Shown here: positions 1 to 9,055 of the stretch, in pieces
Layout: every line of letters begins with the position of its first letter
Position numbering within the stretch: position 1 is the stretch's first letter
Assembly (NCBI GenBank): GCA_964582085.1
Contig: CAZOPV010000020.1
Location: forward strand, 1 to 64,000
Direction of reading: 5' to 3'
From: JADGNF01 sp964582085
GTDB taxonomy: Archaea > Thermoproteota > Bathyarchaeia > Bathyarchaeales > Bathycorpusculaceae
Length of the DNA stretch: 64,000 bases
Notes under the pieces: model-generated
Database searches by the model: none
Told to the model about the DNA's origin: nothing
Seen by the model: the letters and a program-made list of their open reading frames with translations, nothing else
Position numbers and translations under genes: made by a program

Positions 1-1701
1 CATTTTGCCCTCGTTATCCATCATTGTGACTTCGTTGACGCCTTTTTGCACTCTGCGACCCATGGTGCCCTCGATTTGGTAGCTCACAAATATAATAGTG
101 TTTTTCTCGTCTTCAGCCCAGTTTTTGAAATACTCAATCACAGGTCCGCCTTCAAGCATACCGGAAGTTGCCAGCACAATACACGGTTCACCTTCGATTA
201 TACTCTGACGTACACTGGGGTGCTCCACAATAGTGAAGTAGTCAGATTGGAACGGATTGACCTCTTCATGAAGTATACTGTGACGGACATCTCGACCTAG
301 ATATTCAGGGTAAGCAGTATGAATCGCAGTCGCTTCAGATATCATGCCCTCAATAAAAACAGGCGCTTCCTTCATTAAACCCCGCTTCATGTAGCCGTCA
401 ATTATTAGCATAATTTCCTGTGCCCTTCCCACAGCAGGAACAGGAATCAGAACTTTCCCTTTACGCTCCAAAGTTTCATTTATAACCTTAGTCAAGCGTT
501 CTTCAGCCTCAGCACGTGTAGGCATCACATCATCCGGTCCCCCGTAAGTACTCTCAGTTATCACTGTTTCAACTCTTGGAAATTCGTTGGTGGCAGCCTC
601 AAGCAGAGTTGTCCTTGCAAATTTGTAGTCGCCTGTGTAAACTATGTTATGTAAGCCTTCACCGATGTGTAAATGGGCAACAGAAGCACCTAAAATGTGC
701 CCCGAATTATGCAAGGTTAAACGAATGTCAGGGGCTATGTCTGTGACTACACCGTAACGCAATGGAATGGTGTGTAAAACACATTCACGGACATCCTTCT
801 GATCGTAGAACGGCGTGATACCCTGTTTCCCCGCTACATCCAAGTAATCCAACTGGAGCATGGTCATCAAATTGCTTGTAGGTGCAGAACAGTAAACAGG
901 ACCGTCATATCCATACTTATAAAGAAACGGCGTTAACCCACAATGATCAAGGTGCGCATGAGTAATAACGATAGCATCTAATGTATCTATTTGAAATTCA
1001 GGAGTATCAAACCGCGGAAAAGACTCAAATGGCCTTTGAGAACCAGGGTTAATTCCGCAATCTAACAGCACACTGCTCTCACGGGTCTTCAAAAGAAACG
1101 CTGATCGCCCGACTTCTTGGGCACCTCCCAGTACGGTTAGACGCACATCTCCAACATCGTAGGTTTTTGGTCTAAAGATGCGCTCACCGATTGTACGCAG
1201 AATTCGTTCCCGCTCTTTGCTTTCTGAGTGCAAATAGTGACGCATATTAGTGATAATCTTCGATTTTATTGGCGGACTACGCAGAACATGAGGACGCCAC
1301 TTAGTTCTCCTTATAATTTCTTGTAAAACAACCCCGTTTCTGCCGATAACCAAGCCGGGTTTTTTGGTTTCAATTATAATCTCGCCTAGACTCGGATCAA
1401 AATTTATGTCAGTTATCTCTGCCTCTTTTGGAATAACTTCACGAGTGATTTTCTCAGCTTCTACTTCCTGCAGACGCACCATCGGGTCAGAACGGACAAC
1501 AATGCGTTTACGTATGACACCGACGATTTCAGCTATAACGCCACTTTGTTCAACCAACAATTCAGGTTTTTTTGTGTAAACACTAAGCATGGGACCCTCA
1601 TATTCTATACGGGTTACTTCTGCTTCTGTGGGAACATGTTGCAGAATATACTGGGAAATTTCGACTTTATCGTTATCTTGTGGTTGTTGCGAACGCGCCA
1701 C
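1..1701 (-). CDS. aCPSF1-type KH/beta-CASP ribonuclease, 3' end cut by window
   Basis: This is the archaeal CPSF73-like nuclease that trims RNA 3' ends and drives transcription termination. I read it on the minus strand from a GTG at 1701, four bases after the psmB stop, and it stays open for 567 codons to base 1. The family is about 630-640 residues, so roughly 70 C-terminal residues are missing. The first 150 residues form the N-terminal KH region, with a KH-like GRNG loop. The metallo-beta-lactamase signature HAHLDH is at residues 248-253, followed by the beta-CASP region. The psmB-aCPSF1 order is conserved in many archaea. Family call is very firm; the exact start is inferred. Confidence 0.93.
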   Translation of the reverse strand, partial: MARSQQPQDNDKVEISQYILQHVPTEAEVTRIEYEGPMLSVYTKKPELLVEQSGVIAEIVGVIRKRIVVRSDPMVRLQEVEAEKITREVIPKEAEITDINFDPSLGEIIIETKKPGLVIGRNGVVLQEIIRRTKWRPHVLRSPPIKSKIITNMRHYLHSESKERERILRTIGERIFRPKTYDVGDVRLTVLGGAQEVGRSAFLLKTRESSVLLDCGINPGSQRPFESFPRFDTPEFQIDTLDAIVITHAHLDHCGLTPFLYKYGYDGPVYCSAPTSNLMTMLQLDYLDVAGKQGITPFYDQKDVRECVLHTIPLRYGVVTDIAPDIRLTLHNSGHILGASVAHLHIGEGLHNIVYTGDYKFARTTLLEAATNEFPRVETVITESTYGGPDDVMPTRAEAEERLTKVINETLERKGKVLIPVPAVGRAQEIMLIIDGYMKRGLMKEAPVFIEGMISEATAIHTAYPEYLGRDVRHSILHEEVNPFQSDYFTIVEHPSVRQSIIEGEPCIVLATSGMLEGGPVIEYFKNWAEDEKNTIIFVSYQIEGTMGRRVQKGVNEVTMMDNEGKM

Positions 1702-1705
1702 AGAT

Positions 1706-2341
1706 TTAACTTCCCTTTGCCAAAAGCTCCTTCTTCTCAGAATCCGTGAGTTCCCTGTAGCCTTTATTATCGATTACAATTATGTTGTAATTGTTGCCGC
1801 TTGCAACATCACGCTTCATAGCTGCGTTCACAGCTTTTGCTACAACAGGTAACGCTTCTTGAATAGTCATTCCTTCACGGAATTGGTCTTCCAAAACACC
1901 AATTGCCACGGGAGAGCCTGAACCTGTGGCAGTCATTTTCTCTTCAGTCAGACTTCCAAAAGGATCCAAGTTAAAAACGTGAGGGCCACTATCGTCTACA
2001 CCGCCGACAAGCACTTGTGCCATTAAACCCCTAGCGCTAAACAGCAAATTAGAGGTCATACGTGCCGCAGAACTGATGGGCATGGGTCGGTTGAGGTTGA
2101 TGCGGTAAAGCTGGGCGTTTGCAGTAATAATATCGATGACTTTTTGAGCATCAGCCACCGAACCAGCAATGGTCATGCCGATGTGCTCGTCAATTTTGTA
2201 GACCTTTTTTCCTTGTTTGTGAGCAATAAAGTACCCCATCGTTACTCGTGTGTCTGAAGCCAAGATTACGCCATCTTTACAGACGACACCGATTGTGGTT
2301 GTCCCTTTTACGACTAGTTGATTAATTGCGTTATGAGCCAT
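1706..2341 (-). CDS. psmB: Proteasome beta subunit
   Basis: Catalytic subunit of the archaeal 20S proteasome. The 211-residue precursor has a 13-residue propeptide ending in Gly13, so autocleavage would expose Thr14 as the nucleophile. Asp30 and Lys46 fall at mature positions 17 and 33, the other active-site residues. GSV and GSGS motifs typical of the family follow. It begins with ATG behind a GGGAGA ribosome site and is directly followed by the aCPSF1 gene, so the two are probably co-transcribed. No alpha subunit lies in the window. Confidence 0.97.
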   Translation of the reverse strand: MAHNAINQLVVKGTTTIGVVCKDGVILASDTRVTMGYFIAHKQGKKVYKIDEHIGMTIAGSVADAQKVIDIITANAQLYRINLNRPMPISSAARMTSNLLFSARGLMAQVLVGGVDDSGPHVFNLDPFGSLTEEKMTATGSGSPVAIGVLEDQFREGMTIQEALPVVAKAVNAAMKRDVASGNNYNIIVIDNKGYRELTDSEKKELLAKGS

Positions 2342-2369
2342 GTTGTTTGTCTCCCTAAAACTCTAATTT

Positions 2370-2388
2370 GGAATTCGCAAAGAATTCC
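2370..2388. promoter_or_regulatory. Perfect inverted repeat in the psmB leader
   Basis: GGAATTC and GAATTCC are separated by five bases, giving 7-bp perfect arms 29-47 bases upstream of the psmB ATG. This is where a transcription factor or a leader-RNA hairpin could act. Which of these applies is unknown. Confidence 0.4.
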
Positions 2389-2659
2389 CTCTATAGGAAG
2401 GAGGCATGATGATATCACTATACGAACTTTATTAATATTACGGTGAAAGAGAACTGAATAAAAGACGTTTTCAGAAAATTTTAGCGCGAATTTCCCTGTA
2501 GATAGCCAGGTTCTTTGATAAGCAAAGTAAACAATTGCTTTTAAAGCAACTCCTAAAAACTTTACGGGATGCTTTGTCGTAACTTTTAAACCTTGCATCT
2601 GAAGCTATACTAAGATTAAACGAGTGTGCTAATCGAATTTGACTCTGCCATACCACTAC

Positions 2660-3697
2660 ATGCAACTTCCACGCCAAGTCATCATTGGAAAGGGCGCGAT
2701 AGAGCGAATCCCCGAAGTAATCAAAAGACTCAAACTTAGGGGACCCGTATTGATAATTGCGGGACAAAAAAGTTGCGAAGTGGCAGGTCAAACTGTTCGA
2801 GATCTTATTACGAAAACAGGTATAGATGTTGACACTCTTTTAGTTGAAACATCAACAATACGCGATGTATTAATGGTGGAAGAGAGAATTCTTGAGTGGA
2901 AACCTCAAGTGATCTTTGGCGTAGGCGGAGGAACAAAAATTGATGTTGCGAAGCTTAGTAGTGCCCACCAAGAAATTCCCTTCATCAGCGTGCCTACCAC
3001 AGTTAGCCACGATGGCATAGCCAGCCCATTGGCTTCCATTCGAGGTTTTGGCAAACCCTACAGTGTCATGTCACAAGCGCCACTTGCTATAATAGCAGAC
3101 ACTGAAGTTATAGCAGATGCACCATTGCGTTCAGTGGTGAGCGGCTGCGGCGATGTTATCGCGAAATATACTGCTGTAAAAGACTGGAAACTGGCACATG
3201 ATGAAAAGCAGGAGTATTATGGCGAATATGCTGCTAGCCTAGCCATGATGAGTGTACGACTTGTCGCTTTAAATGCTGAAAAAATCAAAGAGGGAAATGA
3301 GGAAGGTTTACGAGTGCTCTTAGAGGCATTGATAAGCTGTGGCGTAGCCATGAGTATAGCAGGAAGTAGCAGACCTTGTAGCGGTTCAGAGCACCTCTTT
3401 AGTCACGCGTTAGATATGCTTAATCCTTCAAAAGGCATGCATGGAGAGCAGTGCGGTTTGGGCACCATAATGATAGCTTACCTTTATGGTGCAAACTGGA
3501 AGCGCATCAAACAAGCCCTCAGGCAACTAGGCGCCCCCACCACCGCAGCAGATCTAGCTGTTTCAAACGAAGACATAATTAAAGCGTTGGAACTTGCACC
3601 TTCAATACGCCCCGACAGGTACACAATTTTGCAGAAATTAAGCATGAATTATGCAGCATGTGAAAAAGTGGCAAAAGCCACGGGTATAATAAACTAA
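2660..3697 (+). CDS. egsA: sn-glycerol-1-phosphate dehydrogenase
   Basis: Reduces dihydroxyacetone phosphate to sn-glycerol-1-phosphate with NAD(P)H, setting the stereochemistry of archaeal membrane lipids. The protein has the Rossmann signature GVGGGTKIDVAK, the SVPTTVSHDG stretch, and later GSEHLFSH and GMHGEQCG, which contain the metal-binding histidines. The open frame reaches back to a TTG at 2639, but the ATG at 2660 gives the family's usual beginning (MxLPRxVxxG) and a 345-residue protein, so I prefer it. A TATA-like stretch (cttttaaacc) lies near 2583, about 75 bases before the ATG. Confidence 0.96.
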   Translation: MQLPRQVIIGKGAIERIPEVIKRLKLRGPVLIIAGQKSCEVAGQTVRDLITKTGIDVDTLLVETSTIRDVLMVEERILEWKPQVIFGVGGGTKIDVAKLSSAHQEIPFISVPTTVSHDGIASPLASIRGFGKPYSVMSQAPLAIIADTEVIADAPLRSVVSGCGDVIAKYTAVKDWKLAHDEKQEYYGEYAASLAMMSVRLVALNAEKIKEGNEEGLRVLLEALISCGVAMSIAGSSRPCSGSEHLFSHALDMLNPSKGMHGEQCGLGTIMIAYLYGANWKRIKQALRQLGAPTTAADLAVSNEDIIKALELAPSIRPDRYTILQKLSMNYAACEKVAKATGIIN

Positions 3698-3730
3698 AAC
3701 CAAGTGAAAAAATAAAGCAATTTTTATCGT

Positions 3731-4468
3731 TTAACTTTTTGTTTCCGCTTCAGGCACCACTGTTTTTGTTTCAGCGATTTTTGGAGGCGCTTTGAATATC
3801 TCAACAAACTTTGTCGCTTCTAAGTCCGGGAAAAATTTCTGTATATCCAATGCTATGCCCCGTTTGGCAATCTGTATACCTTCAACGTAGAAGGTTTCTT
3901 CAGGCATATCAATTGTTAGCGTTCTCTCTTGTATGATAAATTTGAATTTACTTGTGTCGGTAATAGGGATTCTCCGATGGATCAACGCAGTAATCTTTTC
4001 GTCGTTACTCTCAAGTTTCTTCTCAACAACAACATCATAGAGAAGAGTTTTCCCTGCTAGTGGAGGATTAAAATCTAACAGTACACGCCCAGCGCCTATA
4101 CTACGTATGATGGCGTTTTTTCCTCCGTATTCAACACGCATACCTATTGCAGGATTGATTCCCTTTGCAACTAACTGCTTTATAGGTACGCGTTTAATTT
4201 TCTCAGGATCACGTTGACCAAACGCCTTTTCTGGTGGAATTTCAACCTGCGTGGGCTTATTTGGTTCGATTGTGGAAAAACTGTCATCTAACGCCTTGAG
4301 AACCCAACCCTCACCTACAACAATTAAACGGGGTTCGTATATGTCTCCTTCTTTTTGAAGATTCTCTTTTTTGGCTATTTCCTCATAAGTTGTGTCGAAA
4401 ACTTCGTTTGTTTCTTTCACTTTCGCAGTGTAATTGATTAATACGAAGTCACCTTTTTGCAAACTCAT
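3731..4468 (-). CDS. FKBP-type peptidyl-prolyl isomerase, long archaeal form
   Basis: Likely folding helper that isomerises Xaa-Pro bonds. The 245-residue protein starts with the FKBP core (KGDFVLINYTAKV, then VFDTT) and carries the insert-in-flap domain of SlyD-like archaeal FKBPs (IPPEKAFGQRDPEKI, then RVLLDFNPPLAGKTL). About 100 extra C-terminal residues, as in the long archaeal class, end in a charged tail. A TATA-like TTTTAAACTT at about 4502-4511 lies 35-40 bases before the ATG. It is convergent with egsA and has no operon partner. Confidence 0.93.
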   Translation of the reverse strand: MSLQKGDFVLINYTAKVKETNEVFDTTYEEIAKKENLQKEGDIYEPRLIVVGEGWVLKALDDSFSTIEPNKPTQVEIPPEKAFGQRDPEKIKRVPIKQLVAKGINPAIGMRVEYGGKNAIIRSIGAGRVLLDFNPPLAGKTLLYDVVVEKKLESNDEKITALIHRRIPITDTSKFKFIIQERTLTIDMPEETFYVEGIQIAKRGIALDIQKFFPDLEATKFVEIFKAPPKIAETKTVVPEAETKS

Positions 4469-4845
4469 AACCTTCCACTTTTTCGTGCGTTTCGAAACTA
4501 AGTTTAAAAGGCGAATAAATACATTTGCCTCATTAAATTAATGTTGTATTGCTAATCCTCTTGAGGATGGCTCTAATTGACTTTATTAAGCATCATCTTA
4601 ATTGTTCAGGAAAAAGTTCAAAACGATTATTAGAGGTGGCTGGTTTACAAAACGTATTTTCTCTGTTTATTTTTACCATACTGAATCTTTAAGGAGCTGT
4701 CTTCACCACTTAGTTAATTTCTATAATTTTGAAGCCTTGACAGTCTGGATTTCAACTACACCTGACGGCCTCAATCAGAACCAAGACCGCAAACCTAGCA
4801 TTTATATGGGGCAGCTTGACCTTTGAATTGAAGGCAAGAGCTGCT
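4469..4845. other. Intergenic stretch, no gene recognised
   Basis: About 375 bases between the FKBP gene and the cupin gene. The only open frame (from about 4602) has an unremarkable composition and no recognisable motif, and I treat it as chance. The left end holds the FKBP promoter. Confidence 0.4.
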
Positions 4846-5184
4846 ATGAATAAAAATGGAAAATGCACCTTAAACCCTGCCCACGGAATTAATCTTACAG
4901 GTTTAATTGACTACCAAGAAGGTGCAGTTGTGAGCAGGACAATTATTGATAAAGAGGTAGGAACAGTAACTTTGTTCGCTTTTGATACAAATCAAGGGTT
5001 AAGCGAACATACCGCACCTTTTGATGCCATAGTTTATGTTTTTGACGGAGAAGCGGAAGTTACTATTGAAGGCAAGCCTGTGCAACTAAAAGCAGGTATG
5101 CTAACAATTATGCCTGCTGGAAAACCACATTCGGTCAGGGCTTTGACACAATTTAAAATGATGTTAATAATGATTCGTGCCTGA
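4846..5184 (+). CDS. Small cupin-domain protein
   Basis: A single-domain cupin of 112 residues from the ATG at 4846; a TTG at 4816 would add ten. The two conserved cupin motifs can be seen: the first around SEHTAPFDAIVYVFDGEAE, and the second around LKAGMLTIMPAGKPHSV. The histidines and glutamate expected to bind a metal are largely present. Substrate is unknown; such proteins are often sugar- or metal-binding sensors. It lies just upstream of the iron regulator but is separated from it by a promoter region. Confidence 0.85.
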   Translation: MNKNGKCTLNPAHGINLTGLIDYQEGAVVSRTIIDKEVGTVTLFAFDTNQGLSEHTAPFDAIVYVFDGEAEVTIEGKPVQLKAGMLTIMPAGKPHSVRALTQFKMMLIMIRA

Positions 5185-5233
5185 ACGGCTTTCTTTTTAT
5201 GCGTAATCCTTATTTAGCCGACCTCATTCTTAA

Positions 5234-5260
5234 TTTACGATTTCTCGTAAAAATTACGAG
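5234..5260. promoter_or_regulatory. Overlapping inverted repeats, likely DtxR-family operator
   Basis: Two perfect 7-bp inverted repeats overlap: TTTACGA/TCGTAAA at 5234-5251 and CTCGTAA/TTACGAG at 5244-5260. Together they make three half-sites about 30 bases before the regulator gene. DtxR-family repressors often bind as two dimers on overlapping dyads, so autorepression and feo control by iron are likely. The assignment is inference from position and symmetry. Confidence 0.7.
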
Positions 5261-5289
5261 TTATCGCAATTTATTTAGGGGCCACGATA

Positions 5290-5958
5290 ATGGAAACAAC
5301 CCTCTCACACGAAGCTGAAGAATACATAGAGATAATTTACCGTTTGCAGAAAAGACGAGGCGTAGCAAAAACTAGTGATCTCGCCAAAAATTTACGAGTA
5401 GTTCCAGGCTCAATAACAAACACCATCCAACACCTGGAGAGTCACGGTTTAGTTGCGCATGAACCCTACCGAGGAGTAAAGGTAACTCATGCAGGCGAAA
5501 AAGTCGCTTTAGATATACTCCGCAAGCATCGATTAGCCGAACGGCTTCTTACAGACATACTAAATGCAGAATGGAACACTGTTCACGAAGATGCCTGCGC
5601 CCTTGAACACGCTATGACAAAAAACTTTGCGTCTCTTTTAGAGAGAAGACTAGGAAACCCAAAGTATTGTCCACATGGAAATCCAATCCCATCTGAAAAT
5701 GGCACCTTAAAAGAAGAAAAAACAGTCATGTTAACCGAAACAGAGTTAAATAAAATCTACACGGTTGCACGAATTACCGATGAACAGAGAGAGAACCTTT
5801 CGATTCTTGCACGTGCAGGCATTAAACCAGAGGCACCGATCTGTCTTCTAGAAAAATCAGCTTCAAAAGTTGTTGTGCGCGTCAACAAGAAAGAAGTCAC
5901 GCTTACGCATACACTTGCAGAAAATGTCAGAATTAAACCCAGCAAGGAGGGTCTCTAA
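5290..5958 (+). CDS. DtxR/IdeR-type iron-dependent repressor
   Basis: A 222-residue metal-sensing repressor. Residues 1-70 are a winged helix (KTSDLAKNLRVVPGSITNTI), followed by the dimerisation and metal domain. DACALEHAM carries the Cys-x-x-Glu-His pattern of iron-type DtxR and IdeR, where manganese-type MntR has an acidic residue instead of Cys. PKYCPHGNPIP follows, and the last 70 residues resemble an SH3/FeoA domain. The stop overlaps the feoA start by one base, so the three genes form one operon. It most likely represses its own promoter and feoAB when iron is plentiful. Confidence 0.93.
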   Translation: METTLSHEAEEYIEIIYRLQKRRGVAKTSDLAKNLRVVPGSITNTIQHLESHGLVAHEPYRGVKVTHAGEKVALDILRKHRLAERLLTDILNAEWNTVHEDACALEHAMTKNFASLLERRLGNPKYCPHGNPIPSENGTLKEEKTVMLTETELNKIYTVARITDEQRENLSILARAGIKPEAPICLLEKSASKVVVRVNKKEVTLTHTLAENVRIKPSKEGL

Positions 5959-6266
5959 TGTGTGGCATGAAAAATGGTAACCAAAAAACCGAGCGGTCAT
6001 TAGAGCGTAGTTCTGACGAAGTTAGCCTTGCAGAGCTGAAAGAAGGAGAAAAAGGAATTATGACACACATAGTTGGCGGTTTAGCTGCAATGCGTAGGCT
6101 GACGGAGATGGGACTAACTCCTGGTTGCGAAGTGAAAATGCTAAGAAAATGTTCCTTCCATGGACCAGTGGAAGTTGAAGTACGCGGCGTAGCTCTTGCA
6201 TTAGGTTACGGTTTAGCTTTGAAAGTGTTGGTCCAACCGATAAAGGTACACTCCAATGAAAAATAA
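5958..6266 (+). CDS. feoA: FeoA domain protein
   Basis: A 102-residue SH3-like accessory factor of ferrous iron uptake. After about 30 polar N-terminal residues come the family hallmarks: LKEGEKGIMTHIVGG, then RLTEMGLTPGCEVKML and the closing VEVEVRGVALALGYGLA. FeoA is thought to modulate the FeoB channel or GTPase. It starts on the last base of the repressor stop and overlaps feoB by 11 bases, so it is translationally coupled to both. Confidence 0.94.
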   Translation: MCGMKNGNQKTERSLERSSDEVSLAELKEGEKGIMTHIVGGLAAMRRLTEMGLTPGCEVKMLRKCSFHGPVEVEVRGVALALGYGLALKVLVQPIKVHSNEK

Positions 6267-8301
6267 TTCCACAAAAAGCTTCTCTGCTTGCGGAAAGCAC
6301 TACAAGGTCAATTCACCATCAAGCGTCCGAAAAGAAAACGAGTTAATTATTGCTTTAGCTGGAAACGCCAATGTAGGCAAAAGCGCTATCTTTAATCAAC
6401 TTACCGGTTTAAACCAAGTTACCGGCAACTGGCCAGGTAAAACGGTAGAGCGAGCTGAAGGAACTTTACATTTTAAAGGGAAAAATATACGTGTGGTTGA
6501 CTTGCCGGGCATCTACTCCCTTTCAGCCTATTCTATGGAAGAGATTGTTTCAAGGGAATACTTAGCTATAGAGAAACCAGACATCATCATTAACGTGGTT
6601 GATGCCTCCGCTCTTGAGCGGAATCTGTATTTAACACTGCAACTTCTAGAGTTGGAGGTTCCTCTTGTTATAGCTCTTAACCAGATTGATTTTGCATCAA
6701 AGAAAGGGCTGAAAATCGATGTTACAAAGCTCTCCAAATTTTTAGGCGTCAAAATTGTGCCCACAGTAGCCGTTGCAGGTAAAGGTATAACCGAGCTACT
6801 CTCAGTAGTTGTGGATGAAACTGCCGAAAAAAGAAAGCGGAACAGATGCCACGTTGCCTACGGCAAAGAACTTGAAGAGCAAATTGCCGCCGCCGAAAAA
6901 TTGGTGGCTTCCAAATTGCCCCAACTTTGCGCCATTTATCCTTCTCGTTGGATTGCCATAAAGCTGTTGGAAAAAGATTCAGATATAACCGAAAAAGTGA
7001 ATGACTCCACTGATGACAGGGTTGTTTTAGAGTTAGTAGAGAAATTAACAGCAAAACTTGAAAAAGTTCATGGTGAAAGCGCACAGGTTGTAGTGGCATC
7101 CGAACGTTACACTTTATCCAGCAAAATTGTTAAAGAGACCGTAACCGTTGAGGCTAAACCAAAAATCAGTATAGAACAGACATTGTCGACTATTACCACA
7201 CATAAGATATGGGGTTACCTAATTTTGGCAGCTGTAGTCATAGTTACATTCGGCTTTATTTTTGCTGGGGGAAACTACCTTTCAAAAATAATTGACGAAT
7301 GTCTCATGTGGTTATCGAACAGTTTTGGAGGACTACTGGCGCCTGCCTTACCTGTATTTGCGGTTGATTTGCTTGTGAAGGGCGTTTTGGGAGGAATTGC
7401 GTCAGGCATAACGATTGCGCTACCATACATTGTGCCGTTTTATGTGGTTTTGGCGTTACTCGAAGATAGCGGATATTTACCTAGAGCCGCGTTCCTGATG
7501 GACAACCTGATGCACAAAATCGGACTCCATGGGAAAGCGTTTATCCCTTTGATACTAGGTTATGGGTGTACTGTTCCTGCATGTATTGGCTGTCGAATCA
7601 TGGAAACCCAGCGGGAACGCTTGCTCAGCGCGTTTGTTGTAGTGTTGATTCCTTGTGCAGCCCGAACAGTTGTGATTTTGGGGTTGGTTGGGCGATATGT
7701 GGGGTTAACCGCAGTAATAGGACTGTATGTCTTTGATCTATTGTTAGTTTTCATGTTAGGCAGGATTGCATTTAAGGCGTTACCTGGTGAACCTGTTGGA
7801 TTAATTATGGAGATGCCCAGCTACAAGAAACCGTCACTGAAAACATTGATTATCAAAACTTGGAGTCGCACCAAAGATTTCGTCTACGTTGCTTTTCCCA
7901 TAATTATAGTCGGTAGCGTGATAATTGAGGCGTTTGCATTGTCGGGTTTGATGCCTTCTTTTGTGGATATTGTAAGCCCCCTTATGATGGCGTGGTTGGG
8001 TTTACCTGCAATTGTCGCGATTCCGTTACTTTTCGGAATTTTACGCAAGGAACTCACTCTAATTCTCTTGGCTACAACTTTAAGTTCGATCGGGTTAACT
8101 CTAGAATCTCTAAGCGCAGTGCAGATGATTGTGTTTGCATTGGTTGTTATGATTTATACCCCCTGTTTGGCAACTATTGCAGCATGTAAACGAGAGTTTG
8201 GATGGAAAAAGGCTTTGTATATAACCTTAATCGACATAGGGTTGGCTTTGCTAATTGGTGGATTAGCCTTCAGAATTCTAAGCGCCTTAATGCCTGCATA
8301 A
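6256..8301 (+). CDS. feoB: Ferrous iron transporter FeoB
   Basis: Membrane Fe(II) importer of 681 residues. The cytoplasmic G domain has GNANVGKS (P-loop, about residues 36-43), DLPG (G3) and NQID (G4). A helical linker follows, then the membrane part from about residue 320 with Gate and core segments (the CTVPACIGCRIMETQRER region is typical). It is shorter than the E. coli protein (773), mainly in the linker. It is the last gene of the dtxR-feoA-feoB operon. Confidence 0.96.
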   Translation: MKNNSTKSFSACGKHYKVNSPSSVRKENELIIALAGNANVGKSAIFNQLTGLNQVTGNWPGKTVERAEGTLHFKGKNIRVVDLPGIYSLSAYSMEEIVSREYLAIEKPDIIINVVDASALERNLYLTLQLLELEVPLVIALNQIDFASKKGLKIDVTKLSKFLGVKIVPTVAVAGKGITELLSVVVDETAEKRKRNRCHVAYGKELEEQIAAAEKLVASKLPQLCAIYPSRWIAIKLLEKDSDITEKVNDSTDDRVVLELVEKLTAKLEKVHGESAQVVVASERYTLSSKIVKETVTVEAKPKISIEQTLSTITTHKIWGYLILAAVVIVTFGFIFAGGNYLSKIIDECLMWLSNSFGGLLAPALPVFAVDLLVKGVLGGIASGITIALPYIVPFYVVLALLEDSGYLPRAAFLMDNLMHKIGLHGKAFIPLILGYGCTVPACIGCRIMETQRERLLSAFVVVLIPCAARTVVILGLVGRYVGLTAVIGLYVFDLLLVFMLGRIAFKALPGEPVGLIMEMPSYKKPSLKTLIIKTWSRTKDFVYVAFPIIIVGSVIIEAFALSGLMPSFVDIVSPLMMAWLGLPAIVAIPLLFGILRKELTLILLATTLSSIGLTLESLSAVQMIVFALVVMIYTPCLATIAACKREFGWKKALYITLIDIGLALLIGGLAFRILSALMPA

Positions 8302-8313
8302 ACAAAGACTTTA

Positions 8314-8931
8314 CTACAACGGTTTATCCCATTCTTCCAAAAAAGCGATGTTTTGGAGAGGTAGCCTCTGCGGAGTTATTGGTTTTTCTGCAGCATAGCC
8401 AAGGGCGATCAAAGCTTGAGGCTCTACATCTTCGGGAATTTTCAATGCTTCTCTTACCGCAGATTTGGAAAAAACCGGTGCACAATACCAACATGAACCC
8501 AGCTGCCTTACATATGCCATGAGTAACATATTTTGTACTGCTGCACCCAAGCTCTGTACCGCGAGGTCGTGTTCGCATTGCTGCCTTGTCTCGTCAGGAA
8601 ACTGACGCATATCTTTCACAGTTAAGCAGACCACGACAAGAACTGGTGCATTCACAAACCGCGCAACTGAAGTATCTGTAGAAAACTTGCTGGGGTCACA
8701 AGGTTTTCCATCTTTTTTGAGGTCGACCAACCAAGACTGAGCCATCGCAACTGCTAGCCGACGCTTTGATTCAGGCTCAGTTAAAACAATGAACCGCCAT
8801 GGTTGAGAGTTATGTGCTGAAGGCGCAAACCGTGCAGCATCTAAAATTTCTAACAAAATGTCTTTTGAAACGGCTTTTGGCAGATATTTTCTGACACTAC
8901 GTCGTTCCCAAATTGCATCAAACTTTGACAT
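8314..8931 (-). CDS. Nitroreductase-family flavoprotein
   Basis: An FMN-dependent oxidoreductase of 205 residues. It begins with the family motif ERRSVRKY, then FAPSAHNSQPWRFIVL (FMN contacts), and later SLGAAVQNMLLMAY and LGSCWY. The natural substrate cannot be told from sequence; members reduce nitro compounds, quinones or flavins. It lies convergent to feoB with a 12-base gap, so it is not in the iron operon. Confidence 0.92.
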   Translation of the reverse strand: MSKFDAIWERRSVRKYLPKAVSKDILLEILDAARFAPSAHNSQPWRFIVLTEPESKRRLAVAMAQSWLVDLKKDGKPCDPSKFSTDTSVARFVNAPVLVVVCLTVKDMRQFPDETRQQCEHDLAVQSLGAAVQNMLLMAYVRQLGSCWYCAPVFSKSAVREALKIPEDVEPQALIALGYAAEKPITPQRLPLQNIAFLEEWDKPL

Positions 8932-9055
8932 AACTTGTTAAAATACAATGTCGAGGTTTATGCTTTTATTCTTAGCAAAAGCGTAATTGACAAATCAGCA
9001 GTAGCTTAGTTAAAAAAAGAAACAACTTGCCAAAACTATCAAAGACAAAAAAAGC

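Noticed and set aside
46..300. Plus-strand open frame opposite aCPSF1
   Set aside because: It is antisense to a clearly coding frame with beta-CASP motifs and has no homology.
2314..2598. Minus-strand open frame upstream of and into psmB
   Set aside because: Out of frame with psmB, no domain pattern, and it crosses the leader dyad; a shadow frame.
4602..4826. 74-codon plus-strand frame before the cupin gene
   Set aside because: No ribosome site, no motif, and unusual composition; treated as chance.
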